Below are positions 19,234-27,780 of a stretch of 64,000 bases of DNA, piece by piece. The notes beneath the pieces were generated by a model. That model did no database searches. It had not been told where the DNA came from and saw only the letters and a program-made list of their open reading frames with translations. Positions within the stretch are counted from its first letter, which is position 1. Each line of letters opens with the position of its first letter. The stretch lies in the NCBI GenBank assembly GCA_947629905.1, contig CANRFM010000006.1, forward strand, positions 31,451 to 95,450, given 5' to 3'. The position numbers and the translations under genes were made by a program. Source of the DNA: an uncultured Clostridia bacterium (GTDB lineage Bacteria; Bacillota; Clostridia; Oscillospirales; Ruminococcaceae).

Positions 19234-20448
19234 ATGCTTGACATTTTAATGGGTATTCTTGCAGGACTGTGGGAAAGCAGCGGTCTTGCCGGGCTGATCG
19301 AACAGCCGCAGAAGCTGATTTTGATCGGGGTTTCCTTTCTCCTGATGTATCTGGCAATTGTCCAGAAATGGGAACCGCTGCTGCTTCTGCCGATCGCTTT
19401 TGGTATGTTTTTGTCAAATCTTCCCGCCGTGCTCGAAGAGGACTATATGTTCCATGCCGCTTTCTGGACGCAGGAACAGACAGTCGACTGGTTCTGGTCG
19501 GTGCTGCATGACGGCGGCTTGCTCGACAAGCTGTACTTAGGCGTAAAGCTGCAGATTTACCCCTGCCTCATCTTCCTCGGTATCGGCACGATGACGGACT
19601 TCGGTCCGCTGATCGCCAACCCCAAGAGCTTTTTGCTCGGTGCAGCTGCGCAGGGCGGTATCTTCTTCACGTTCGTGGCTGCGGCTGCACTGGGTATGAC
19701 TGCCGCAGAGTGCGGTTCGATCGCTATTATCGGCGGTGCGGACGGTCCTACTTCCATTTACGTCTCGAGCAAGCTGCTTGACGGTGCGAACACCAACCTC
19801 ACCACGGGTACGATTGCACTGGCTGCCTATGCGTATATGGCGCTTGTGCCGGTCATTCAGCCCCCGATCATGCGGCTGCTCACCACCAAAAAAGAGCGTG
19901 CCATCAAGATGCCGCAGCTCCGGCAGGTTTCTAAGACCGAAAAGATCATCTTCCCGATCGTTGTCACCCTCATCGTCACACTGCTCGTGCCGTCCGCTGC
20001 TTCACTGGTCGGTATGCTGATGTTCGGCAATATCCTGAAAGAGAGCGGCGTGTGCGAACGTCTCGTGGACACGGCGCAGAATGCCCTCATGAACATTGTC
20101 ACTATCTTCCTCGGCATTTCTGTGGGTGCAACCACAACCTATGACAATGTTTGGAATATTCAGTTCATTTTCGTGCTGTTCTTAGGTGCGGTGGCATTCT
20201 CGCTCGGTACTGCCTGCGGTCTGATCATTGCCAAGATCATGAACTGGCTCAGCGGCGGCAAGGTCAACCCCCTCATCGGTTCGGCAGGTGTTTCGGCTGT
20301 GCCGATGGCAGCAAGAATTTCCCAGAAAGTCGGCGCTGAAACCGACCCGACCAACTTCCTGCTCATGCACGCCATGGGTCCGAACGTTGCCGGGGTCATC
20401 GGCTCGGCGGTTGCGGCGGGTGTGCTGCTCAGTGTGGTTGCCTACTAA
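19234..20448 (+). CDS. Sodium-translocating decarboxylase beta subunit (OadB/MmdB family)
   Basis: 404 residues, about nine to eleven membrane helices. Family signatures: FLGIGTMTDFGPLIANPKSF with the sodium-site aspartate in the GTMTDFGP loop, then AIIGGADGPTSIYVSSKL, then GLIIAKIMNWLS and LIGSAGVSAVPMAARISQ. In oxaloacetate, methylmalonyl-CoA and glutaconyl-CoA decarboxylases this subunit decarboxylates carboxybiotin and exports Na+. Which acid is decarboxylated here cannot be told without the alpha subunit, which is not adjacent. It forms an operon with the gamma subunit and ends at a terminator. Confidence 0.93.
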   Translation: MLDILMGILAGLWESSGLAGLIEQPQKLILIGVSFLLMYLAIVQKWEPLLLLPIAFGMFLSNLPAVLEEDYMFHAAFWTQEQTVDWFWSVLHDGGLLDKLYLGVKLQIYPCLIFLGIGTMTDFGPLIANPKSFLLGAAAQGGIFFTFVAAAALGMTAAECGSIAIIGGADGPTSIYVSSKLLDGANTNLTTGTIALAAYAYMALVPVIQPPIMRLLTTKKERAIKMPQLRQVSKTEKIIFPIVVTLIVTLLVPSAASLVGMLMFGNILKESGVCERLVDTAQNALMNIVTIFLGISVGATTTYDNVWNIQFIFVLFLGAVAFSLGTACGLIIAKIMNWLSGGKVNPLIGSAGVSAVPMAARISQKVGAETDPTNFLLMHAMGPNVAGVIGSAVAAGVLLSVVAY

Positions 20449-20456
20449 ACAAAAAA

Positions 20457-20492
20457 CAAGGTGCTTTCCTCAATGGAGAGCACCTTTTGTTT
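20457..20492 (+). terminator. Terminator of the decarboxylase gene pair
   Basis: AGGTGCT (20459-20465) pairs with AGCACCT (20479-20485), followed by TTTGTTT; an A-rich stretch upstream would also serve the convergent dockerin gene. Confidence 0.8.
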
Positions 20493-20508
20493 CATCCAGC
20501 CCACAGCA

Positions 20509-21753
20509 TCAGGCAAACATCTGCTCGGCAATATATTGCAGAACGGCACTGGCATCTGTGGTATCTATCGCTGAACCGTCTGCCCCGGCGTTGGTGGAGT
20601 TCCCCACCATATCCGCCAAGAAATAGACGAAATCTTCCTCAAATTCTGTACCTTCGGAAATTTTGGCATTTGTATCGAACATTTGTTCTGCGCTGTATTT
20701 CAGTATCGTAGAGGCATCATCCACGGTAACTGCACCATTCATGTCGGCATCACCTTTCAGACCAATGCAGTAAGTACCGGGCAGCGAACTGTCCCCCGCC
20801 GTCAGCACGGTTTCCACGGTCTGCGGGGCAGTGATTTGCAGGTCGGCAGGGCTTTCTGCGCTCATCTCCGGGGTGTAGCCGGCTTGTGCAAGGGATACCG
20901 GGGCGAAGCTGCCGTCCTGCTCCCACAGCACCTCTGCGGTAAAATCTGCTGCCCGAAACGGCTCCGTATCGTCCGCATACCGGAAGCCCTTCACTGCCCC
21001 GAACAGTACCGGCGCATCCGGCACCACGATGTCCAGCCCTTTCATGGTCGGGGTGATCTTGCTGTATTTCGGGATCTCATCCACGCTGATGTCGCTGGTA
21101 ATGACGGTTGCGGGGTCTTCCTGATCGGGGCGGGTAGGGTCAACGGTCTGAAACTGGATGCTATGCGTTCCGGTCTCCGTGCCTGGGGCAATGGTCAGGT
21201 CTACATCCGTAAAGCTGAACCAGTCCGACTGCCCGCCCAAAAAGGCAGTCAGATCGCCCCCGCTGCGCATATACATCAGCTTAAAGGCGTTGTAGTCGGT
21301 CATGAAATTCGGGGTGTACCAGAAGGCTTGCGGGTCGTACTTCCCGGCAGACGTGAATGTCCCGAAGCAGTACGGCTTCTTGTCCGTGGTAAAGGTCGAA
21401 CCGTCCGGCAGGGTATATTCCGCCTCGCTCGTTGCCGTGACTGCGCCGGTATAGCTCTCCTCACAGAATGCGATGCTGTCGCAGTCCGACTGGAGCAGTA
21501 AGGACACCGCCGAAACCTTGCACTCGTCCGCCTCCACAAACACACTGCACGGGAGCGTTAAGCCTGTCCGGGCAGCGGTGGGGCTGAGGTAGACCGTGTT
21601 GTCATCGGCGATATAGACCCCCTCCGGCGCAGAGGTGGCTTTCAGGTTCAGGGCAATTTCCGAGCTGTCCGTGTAGCCGGAAGCCTGTACCGGCAGGGCA
21701 GAAAGCATGGCAGCCGTCAGCAAGGCGGCGGTGGGTATCGATAATTTTTTCAT
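20509..21753 (-). CDS. Secreted dockerin-bearing protein of unknown function
   Basis: 414 residues from the ATG at 21753 (GGAGAT ribosome site); an upstream extension comes from repeat copy B and is discarded. Signal peptide at 1-25 (IPTAALLTAAMLSALPVQA). The C-terminus carries a dockerin with two calcium-loop repeats: GDADMNGAVTVDDASTILKY and, after a spacer, GADGSAIDTTDASAVLQYIA. The second loop lacks the usual D-x-N/D-x-D start (it reads G-A-D-G-S), so it is degenerate. The middle (about 26-335) is beta-rich and unrecognised, with no clear catalytic motif. It should be a cellulosome passenger or adaptor recruited by a cohesin. Confidence 0.85.
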   Translation of the reverse strand: MKKLSIPTAALLTAAMLSALPVQASGYTDSSEIALNLKATSAPEGVYIADDNTVYLSPTAARTGLTLPCSVFVEADECKVSAVSLLLQSDCDSIAFCEESYTGAVTATSEAEYTLPDGSTFTTDKKPYCFGTFTSAGKYDPQAFWYTPNFMTDYNAFKLMYMRSGGDLTAFLGGQSDWFSFTDVDLTIAPGTETGTHSIQFQTVDPTRPDQEDPATVITSDISVDEIPKYSKITPTMKGLDIVVPDAPVLFGAVKGFRYADDTEPFRAADFTAEVLWEQDGSFAPVSLAQAGYTPEMSAESPADLQITAPQTVETVLTAGDSSLPGTYCIGLKGDADMNGAVTVDDASTILKYSAEQMFDTNAKISEGTEFEEDFVYFLADMVGNSTNAGADGSAIDTTDASAVLQYIAEQMFA

Positions 21754-21786
21754 GATGTATCTCCTTTTTTGTTGGTCGGCATTATA

Positions 21787-21935
21787 ATATAGCAGCAACT
21801 TGCATTTCAGGCGTACCATCGTACCAATGGCTATATTTAGCCATTTCAGGCGTACCAGATGCCGTACAGGCGGCGCACATGGTACGCCTTTTTTATCCCG
21901 GTACGCCGTTTTGGCAAGTCGTCCTTATATATTTA
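21787..21935. repeat. Palindromic repeat family, copy B
   Basis: Contains the core palindrome AATGGCTATATTTAGCCATT (about 21829-21848), GGTACGCC units on both sides, and the end signature GGCAAGTCGTCCTTATATAT. It shares a nearly identical block with copy A (CAGGCGTACCAGATGCCGTA and onward). Its other end (CAAGTTGCTGCTATATTATA on the minus strand) lies where the promoter of the dockerin gene should be, so the repeat may supply that promoter. Confidence 0.65.
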
Positions 21936-21970
21936 TACTATACTTAGTATATCATGTTTCATCCGAAATG

Positions 21971-23488
21971 TCAATTGTAAATCTCAGGTAACGAAAACAA
22001 TTCCTCCGCATAGTCAAGCAACTGTTTCGGGTCTGTGCCGGATGCTGTGACCTGAACCCGGAACTCCCCCGCATCGATCACAAAATCTGAGCTGAACATG
22101 GCACTTTCCTCGTCCTCCACGATGTAGGGCGCATCCCCCGCAAGCACGGCATCCCACTCCTCCGGGGGAAGCAGATGTGCCGAACCGATGTCCTCTACGG
22201 GTCTTGTCGTGAACATTACCCCGATATTACAGTCATCCGAGGTATAATTCACGTGGAGAAATTCATAAATGCCGTTATCGCTTTCCGGAGCGGGTACGGT
22301 TTCACGCCAGATCGCAGAGGGTTCTCCCCACTGCGGCACACAGCCCTGAAAGCATGGTATCTCGTTCGCTTCCTGCAAGGTCAGTTCCGGCTGCGCTTCT
22401 GCACGGGCATTCCCCACTTCCCAAAGCCCCTCTTCCGTCAGTTCCCCGTAAAAGCAGATATAATACCCGTCCCCGATCGGTATCTGAAAATGCACATAAT
22501 AATACCCATTATCATCATTCCAGTCGCTGAACGGCTCCGCAAAGGCTTCCTCCCAGACGGAGAGCACCGGCAGTTCCGGGTCTTTCGGACCGTAGTAGGC
22601 AACCAGTGTCCGGTCTGTACTCTCCCACGTCTGCACCAGTGTTTCATCATCGTAAAGCTGACAGGTCTGGAGCGACATTCCGTCAATGCTGACCGCCTGA
22701 AGCACATACCCTTTGCAGAACGGGAGCGTATTCGCCTCATCCGGGGTAAGCGTTCCGGCAAAGGATACGATCTGCCGCACAAGTGCCTTTTTATCGGGCA
22801 TTTGTGCTATTGTTGCATCCTGCAGGACATTCACGGCGATCTGTAAAATTTCCCGCTCCGTCAGCCCTGTGGTGCGGATCTCGCAGGAAATGCTGTCCCC
22901 GAACGCATACAGCGTATCTATCTGGCTCTGGAATTTGGACATACAGAGGTAAATGCCGTCCGTCAGTTTCAGGTAATCTTCCCGGTCGGGGTCGGCTGCG
23001 GCATATACCGTCAGGGTCAGAGAACGCTCCCTGTCCAGTGCCTTGAAACGGGCACGGTCGATCGTCTCCCCCGTGTTGAACTCCCCCGCACTGTAATAGA
23101 CTGCCACATCTGAAAAAGGCAGGTAGGGCAGCTCCGGTTTTTCCTCTGTCGTGTAGGCAAGACAGGTATCCGGGAATACAAATTCATCCCCAATGGAAAA
23201 GCTCTGCTCCTTTGCCTGATTCAGGATTGCGGTGATTTCCCTGTCCGTCAGTTCGTTTTCGGATTCTGCCGGGCGGGACTGCTCCACACTGCTCTGCGGC
23301 ATAGGCGCACGCTGAATGTCCGAAAGCAGCGAATACCCGATACCCACGCAGAGCATGATCATCGCTGCCGCCGCCACCGCACCATACCAACGGCGGTGCA
23401 GGGGCTTTTTCTCCGTTTCTGCGGTCAGTTCGGCAATGTATTTCTCATCGACCTGTGAAAGCATCCGTTTCACGTCATTTCGGTTCAT
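21971..23488 (-). CDS. Probable anti-sigma factor with large extracytoplasmic domain
   Basis: 505 residues. The cytoplasmic N-terminus (about 1-33, NDVKRMLSQVDEKYIAELTA) is followed by one membrane helix at about 35-56 (GAVAAAAMIMLCVGIGYSLL) and a 440-residue outer region without a recognised domain. Its ATG lies 14 bases inside the end of the ECF sigma gene, the standard layout for sigma/anti-sigma pairs; the short N-terminal segment would bind the sigma factor. The outer part is far larger than in classic RsiX/RsiV-type proteins and might sense a wall or extracellular ligand. It contains no dockerin or carbohydrate-binding module that I recognise. Confidence 0.65.
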   Translation of the reverse strand: MNRNDVKRMLSQVDEKYIAELTAETEKKPLHRRWYGAVAAAAMIMLCVGIGYSLLSDIQRAPMPQSSVEQSRPAESENELTDREITAILNQAKEQSFSIGDEFVFPDTCLAYTTEEKPELPYLPFSDVAVYYSAGEFNTGETIDRARFKALDRERSLTLTVYAAADPDREDYLKLTDGIYLCMSKFQSQIDTLYAFGDSISCEIRTTGLTEREILQIAVNVLQDATIAQMPDKKALVRQIVSFAGTLTPDEANTLPFCKGYVLQAVSIDGMSLQTCQLYDDETLVQTWESTDRTLVAYYGPKDPELPVLSVWEEAFAEPFSDWNDDNGYYYVHFQIPIGDGYYICFYGELTEEGLWEVGNARAEAQPELTLQEANEIPCFQGCVPQWGEPSAIWRETVPAPESDNGIYEFLHVNYTSDDCNIGVMFTTRPVEDIGSAHLLPPEEWDAVLAGDAPYIVEDEESAMFSSDFVIDAGEFRVQVTASGTDPKQLLDYAEELFSLPEIYN

Positions 23489-24047
23489 GGTAAAAGCCCT
23501 CCTTTTTGAGGTAGTCTTTCAGCTTTTTGCGGGTGCGGCTGAGGATCACGCTGACATTGCTCACGGAGCAGCCTGTCTCCGCTGCGACTTCTTCCACGGA
23601 AAGATACTGCCAGTACCGGAGCAGGAAAATGCGGCGGTGTTTCGGTTTCAGGGTCGCCAAAAAGCCGTTGATGACTTCCCCGAGCTGATTATCCGCCGCA
23701 CCGCTTGCCCGGTCGTCTGCAATGCTCTCACACAGCTCCTCGAATGGCAGAACGGCTTCACCGGGTTTTCGTTTGGCGGCGTTGTTATAGTCCAGACGGC
23801 GGACGGCAGTATTCCGGGCAAGGCAGGCAAGGTAGGCTTTCAGGCTGACGGGCTGATTCGGGGGAATGGAACGCCAAGCGGCAAGGTAGGTATCATTTTC
23901 GCATTCCTCCGCATCAAGCGGGTCATGCAGAATACTGCCAATGATATGCCGCACTGTCCGCCCGTAGCGCATCCGGGTCTCCGTAACCGCCTGTTGGGAA
24001 CGCTCGAAATATAGGCGGATGATTTCTGTATCCTGCAAATTTAACAC
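23475..24047 (-). CDS. ECF-family RNA polymerase sigma factor
   Basis: 190 residues with a GTG start. Region 2 shows DPLDAEECENDTYLAAWRSI and LACLARNTAVRRLDYNNA; region 4 shows LKPKHRRIFLLRYWQYLSVE and EVAAETGCSVSNVSVILSRT, a helix-turn-helix for the -35 element. The start is not certain: GAGGGG is very close to the GTG, and a TTG nine bases downstream is better spaced. The gene is followed by, and overlaps, its probable anti-sigma factor. Like many ECF factors it may read its own promoter: a GTAAGG...CGTAC pattern lies at about 24091-24117 on the minus strand, but this is weak evidence. Confidence 0.88.
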   Translation of the reverse strand: MLNLQDTEIIRLYFERSQQAVTETRMRYGRTVRHIIGSILHDPLDAEECENDTYLAAWRSIPPNQPVSLKAYLACLARNTAVRRLDYNNAAKRKPGEAVLPFEELCESIADDRASGAADNQLGEVINGFLATLKPKHRRIFLLRYWQYLSVEEVAAETGCSVSNVSVILSRTRKKLKDYLKKEGFYHEPK

Positions 24048-24241
24048 TTCCCCTCTTTTTTATTACATAAGATACCCCTCTACTATATAAGTACGGAAAC
24101 GGACAGGAAACCTTACACTTTTTTCAAAAAAAAAATTGCGGCAAGCTAAGTGAAAAAGGGTGGGGGTTGGGCAGCAGCGTGATATTGCACGCCATTTTTG
24201 CCGACTGGCACGTCATTTCACCTTTTGCACGCCACCTGCAT

Positions 24242-24395
24242 ACGCCTGTTTTGGCTATTTATAGCCATTCATACGCCCATACGCCTAAAAAGCAAGTTGT
24301 CCTTATATTGATACCGCACGTGTAGCACGCACCCTGCACGCACCTTACCACACACCCTAAATGGCTTAATATAGCCAAATACACACCCACACACC
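24242..24395 (-). repeat. Palindromic repeat family, copy C (left arm of a long inverted pair)
   Basis: Reverse-complement of copy D with only about six differences over ~135 aligned positions by eye. It includes two core palindromes, TGGCTATTTATAGCCA (about 24252) and TGGCTTAATATAGCCA (about 24363), ACGCC and ACACACC units, and the CTAAAAAGCAAGTTGTCCTT signature. 24048-24241 upstream holds only the sigma gene's leader and AT-rich sequence. Confidence 0.8.
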
Positions 24396-24768
24396 ATTTT
24401 AATGAGTTGCTATTATATATATATTATACCATACTTTCCCAGTCTTGGAAATCCAATACAATATCTGTATTTCTATGATAACATAGAATGAAAAAAATAT
24501 AAAACTGCTGAAATGACAGTTTTACAATAACCGAAAGGGTGTAACTCTGATGGACACCCTTTGACGGAATACAAAACTACATAACAAAACAGTATCAGAT
24601 TACAATAAAAAAATAAAACTGCTGAAAGGGGGTCGCATTTCACGACTCCCTTTGACGGAATACAAAACAATATCGAGTTTTCACAAAACGTTAAAAGTCA
24701 AATTTTGTAAGAAAAAATGAAAGATACATATATAGTTATATAATATATATATAGCAACAAAGAAAAAA
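24396..24768. repeat. Loop of the inverted pair with two tandem hairpin units
   Basis: AT-rich. Two direct-repeat units, about 24498-24578 and 24612-24669, each start with ATAAAACTGCTGAAA and end with CCCTTTGACGGAATACAAAA. Each holds a stem: AAAGGGTGT/ACACCCTTT (24534-24562) and AAAGGGGGTCG/CGACTCCCTTT with one mismatch (24625-24653). A third hairpin TTCTATG/CATAGAA lies near 24470-24487. The short frames here are repeat artefacts, not genes. Confidence 0.65.
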
Positions 24769-24922
24769 GGTGTGTGGGTGTGTACTTGGCTATATTAAGC
24801 CATTTAGGGTGTGTGGTAAGGTGCGTGCAGGGTGCGTACTGCACGTGTGATATAAATATAAGGACAACCTGCTTTTTAGGCGTATGGGCGTATGAATGGC
24901 TATAAATAGCCAAAACAGGCGT
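24769..24922 (+). repeat. Palindromic repeat family, copy D (right arm of the inverted pair)
   Basis: Near-identical inverted match of copy C. Core palindromes TGGCTATATTAAGCCA (about 24787) and TGGCTATAAATAGCCA (about 24898). GGTGTGTGGGTGTGTA and GGCGTATGGGCGTATG are short tandem units beside the cores. Confidence 0.8.
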
Positions 24923-25086
24923 GTGATGATGACGTATACCATACGCCACAGTGTATGCCCCCTAAACTGCACTACCAACCGAGCAAGCCGACCTTTGCCG
25001 CCGTCAGGCGGCATTGGGAGGCACCACGGAGCCGGCAGCCTGCCGGAAGGGTGTGAATCTGGTTCATACCCCTGCTTGCCCGAATA
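24923..25086 (-). other. Gene-free 3' region of the thiamin operon
   Basis: Contains GC-rich stems past the thiC stop: GCCGCC/GGCGGC (24997-25012) and CCGGCAG/CTGCCGG (about 25032-25052). Neither has a U tract on the minus strand, so the operon's terminator is not resolved; readthrough into the repeat pair is possible. Confidence 0.4.
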
Positions 25087-26397
25087 TCACTTCTCCGTGC
25101 AAAACTCCACCTTTTCCCCGTTGAGGATCATATTTGTCGTCCGCACGGCACACATCTTGCCGCACATGGAGCAGGTATGCCGTTCAGCGGGCGGAACGCT
25201 CTCATAATATGCCCTCGCCTTGTCGGGGTCGATACAGAGCTTGAACATCTCCTCCCAGTTTAGCTCATGCCGGGCAGCTGCCATGGCATTGTCGGCTTCC
25301 CGGGCGTGGGGCACGCCTTTGGCAATGTCTGCCGCATGGGCTGCGATCTTGCTCGCCATGATGCCCTCTTTCACGTCATCCACATCCGGCAAACGCAGAT
25401 GCTCCGCCGGTGTCACGTAACAGAGAAAATCCGCCCCGCTTGCCGCCGCAATTGCGCCGCCGATCGCCGAAGTGATATGGTCATACCCCGGTGCAATGTC
25501 CGTCACCAACGGACCCAGCACGTAGAACGGCGCATTGTGGCAGATCCGCTTCTGCAACCGCATATTCGCTTCAATTTCATTCATTGCCATGTGTCCGGGT
25601 CCCTCGACCATGACCTGTACATTCTTCGCCCAAGCCCGCTCCGTGAGTGCGCCCAGCTCGATCAGTTCTGCGATCTGCCCCGCATCCGTCGCATCGTCGA
25701 TACAACCCGGGCGCAGCGCATCCCCTAAGCTGATCGTCACGTCAAACTCCTGCAAAATGTCCAGCACCTCGTCATAATGCTCGTAGAACGGGTTCTCGTT
25801 TCCGGTCATCATCATCCACGCAAACAGCAGCGAACCGCCCCGGGAGACGATGTTCATCTTCCGCTTGTCACGCATGAAAGCTTCCACTGCCCGGCGATTG
25901 ATCCCGGCATGGATCGTCATGAAGTCCACGCCCTCTTCCGCATGGGCACGGACGACTTTCAGGAAATCCTCTGCCGAAATTTCGAGCAGATCCTTGTCTA
26001 AATACCCGATCGCATCATACATTGGCACTGTGCCGATCATGGCAGGGGACTTCGCCACAAGCTGCTGCCGGAAGGTGTTCGTCTTGCCGTAATTGCTCAA
26101 GTCCATAATGGCTTCCGCCCCGTAGCGGATCGCCATGTCCACCTTTTCCATTTCCATGCCGTAGTCTTTACAATCGCCGGAAATGCCGAGGTTGACGTTA
26201 ATTTTCGTGCGCATCTGCTTGCCGATACCCTCCGGGGAGAGCGACTTGTGCCGGATATTGCAGGGAATGCACACTTCCCCTGTTGCCACCAACGCCCGGA
26301 GCGCTTCCGGCTCGATGAACTCTTTCTTTGCGACAATTTCCATTTCCGGCGTGATGATACCGAGTTTTGCCGCTTCCATTTGTGTTCTGTATGTCAT
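25087..26397 (-). CDS. thiC: Phosphomethylpyrimidine synthase ThiC, short form
   Basis: 436 residues. It converts aminoimidazole ribotide to HMP phosphate by radical SAM chemistry. Visible motifs: [17 protein letters not shown] near the N-terminus, [50 protein letters not shown], and the C-terminal cluster site [14 protein letters not shown]. The cysteines there read C-x2-C-x3-C rather than the C-x2-C-x4-C of E. coli ThiC. The protein lacks the extra N-terminal domain of the ~600-residue forms. Last gene of the thi operon: its ATG is one base past the thiD stop, with AAAGGAG inside thiD. Confidence 0.95.
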   Translation of the reverse strand: MTYRTQMEAAKLGIITPEMEIVAKKEFIEPEALRALVATGEVCIPCNIRHKSLSPEGIGKQMRTKINVNLGISGDCKDYGMEMEKVDMAIRYGAEAIMDLSNYGKTNTFRQQLVAKSPAMIGTVPMYDAIGYLDKDLLEISAEDFLKVVRAHAEEGVDFMTIHAGINRRAVEAFMRDKRKMNIVSRGGSLLFAWMMMTGNENPFYEHYDEVLDILQEFDVTISLGDALRPGCIDDATDAGQIAELIELGALTERAWAKNVQVMVEGPGHMAMNEIEANMRLQKRICHNAPFYVLGPLVTDIAPGYDHITSAIGGAIAAASGADFLCYVTPAEHLRLPDVDDVKEGIMASKIAAHAADIAKGVPHAREADNAMAAARHELNWEEMFKLCIDPDKARAYYESVPPAERHTCSMCGKMCAVRTTNMILNGEKVEFCTEK

Positions 26398-26398
26398 G

Positions 26399-27154
26399 TC
26401 AGAACTCCTTTCTGTTCAGGTACATATGATCTATCGGACCGTTGCCATGCCCGAGGTGCAGCCCTGCCGTAATTGCCCCGGTCAGGTACGCTTTCGCCCG
26501 CCGGACAGCTTCCGGCAAAGGCAGCCCCATCGCCAAAAATGCCGCAATACCGCTCGACAGCGTGCAGCCCGTGCCGTGGGTGTCGGGGTTGTTGATACGC
26601 TCGCCACGCAGCCACGTCAGCCCCTCCGCCGTGCAGAGTAAGTCATCCGCTCCTGCCGAGTGTCCGCCCTTGAGCAGTACCGCACAGCCGTATGTGTCCC
26701 GGAGAAATGCTGCCGCTTCCGTCCGGTCAGACAGCCCGGTAAGCTGCTGCGCTTCGGGGATGTTCGGGGTGATGAGTTCCGCAAGGGGGAACAGCACCTC
26801 CATTCCCGCCGAAAGCACTGCCCCGCTTGTCGAACGCAGCACTGTGTCCACCACGATATGCGGCGGCTGAAACCAGCGCAGACAGTCCGCAATGACTGCC
26901 GCCTGTTCTGCATTCGCAACCATGCCAATTTTGACGGCATCCGCCGGAATATCCTCCAACACTGCCACGATCTGCGCCCGGAGCAGCTCCGGGGAAACGG
27001 CTTCCACCGACCGAACTTCGCACGTATTCTGCACGGTAATTGCCGTGATCGCCGTCATCCCGTACACCCCGAGAGCGGTCAGCGTTTTCAGGTCTGCCTG
27101 AATGCCTGCGCCGCCGGAGCAGTCACTTCCGGCAATGCTCAGCACCGTTTTCAT
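26399..27154 (-). CDS. thiD: Hydroxymethylpyrimidine/phosphomethylpyrimidine kinase
   Basis: 251 residues from the ATG at 27154, which overlaps the thiE stop as ATGA; a longer upstream frame is a shadow of thiE. N-terminus [20 protein letters not shown] is the ThiD signature, with QNTCEV and VKIGMV after it and the ribokinase-type ATP/anion-hole motif in [20 protein letters not shown] near residue 205. It phosphorylates HMP and HMP-P to HMP-PP. Length is normal for the family. Confidence 0.96.
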   Translation of the reverse strand: MKTVLSIAGSDCSGGAGIQADLKTLTALGVYGMTAITAITVQNTCEVRSVEAVSPELLRAQIVAVLEDIPADAVKIGMVANAEQAAVIADCLRWFQPPHIVVDTVLRSTSGAVLSAGMEVLFPLAELITPNIPEAQQLTGLSDRTEAAAFLRDTYGCAVLLKGGHSAGADDLLCTAEGLTWLRGERINNPDTHGTGCTLSSGIAAFLAMGLPLPEAVRRAKAYLTGAITAGLHLGHGNGPIDHMYLNRKEF

Positions 27155-27780
27155 GTCAGCCCCTCCGCCACAGCCCGGAGCTGCTGCGCTGCGGCTTTCA
27201 CATCCGCCGCTCCGAACAACGCCGAAACGACCGCAATACCTGCCGCACCGCTGCCTTTGAGGGCTGCCGCATTTTCTGCCGTGATGCCGCCGATCGCCAC
27301 CGCCGGAATGCGCACAGCATGGCATATTGTCCGCAAATCTTCCGGGGTGATGCGGATGGCATCGGTTTTGGTCGGGGACGGGAACACTGCCCCTACCCCG
27401 AGGTAGTCCGCCCCTGCCGCTTCCGCTGTTTGCGCCTGTGCAATGGTTTTCGCAGTCGCCCCGATGAGGAACTGCGCCCCGGCAGCTTTACGGATCTCCG
27501 CAACGGGCGTATCGGTCAAGCCGACATGCACCCCGTCCGCCCCGGCAGCAAGGGCAGCCCGGTAATTGTCATTGAGGATGAGCGGAACGGCGTATTTCCG
27601 GCAAATCGCCTTGATGCGAACCGCTTCGGCGATCAGTTCCTGCTCTGGCAGATCCTTTTCCCGGAGCTGCACGCAGGTCACACCCCCGGCAAGGGCGCAT
27701 TCTATTTCGGTTTCCAAATTCCTGCCGTCCAGACAGTGCCGGTCTGTCACGGCATACAGGGTCAGATCTGTTCTTCGCAT
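27151..27780 (-). CDS. thiE: Thiamine-phosphate synthase
   Basis: 209 residues, TIM barrel. Motifs: LTLYAVTDRHCL, VTCVQLREKDLPEQEL, VPLILNDNYRAALAAGADGV, HVGLTDTPVAEIR, LIGATAKTIAQA, GADYLGVGAVFPSPTK and VAIGGITAENA. It joins HMP-PP and thiazole phosphate carboxylate to thiamine phosphate. It lies between the tenI-like gene (18-base overlap) and thiD (4-base overlap), consistent with coupled translation. Confidence 0.96.
   Translation of the reverse strand: MRRTDLTLYAVTDRHCLDGRNLETEIECALAGGVTCVQLREKDLPEQELIAEAVRIKAICRKYAVPLILNDNYRAALAAGADGVHVGLTDTPVAEIRKAAGAQFLIGATAKTIAQAQTAEAAGADYLGVGAVFPSPTKTDAIRITPEDLRTICHAVRIPAVAIGGITAENAAALKGSGAAGIAVVSALFGAADVKAAAQQLRAVAEGLT

Noticed and set aside
24473..24670. 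65-codon frame in the loop of the inverted repeat
   Set aside because: Its apparent peptide repeats come from the tandem DNA units; no ribosome site.
24242..24922. CRISPR array
   Set aside because: Repeats differ in length and orientation and there are no regular unique spacers; no cas genes nearby.
24997..25012. Terminator of the thiamin operon
   Set aside because: Stable stem but no U tract in the direction of transcription.
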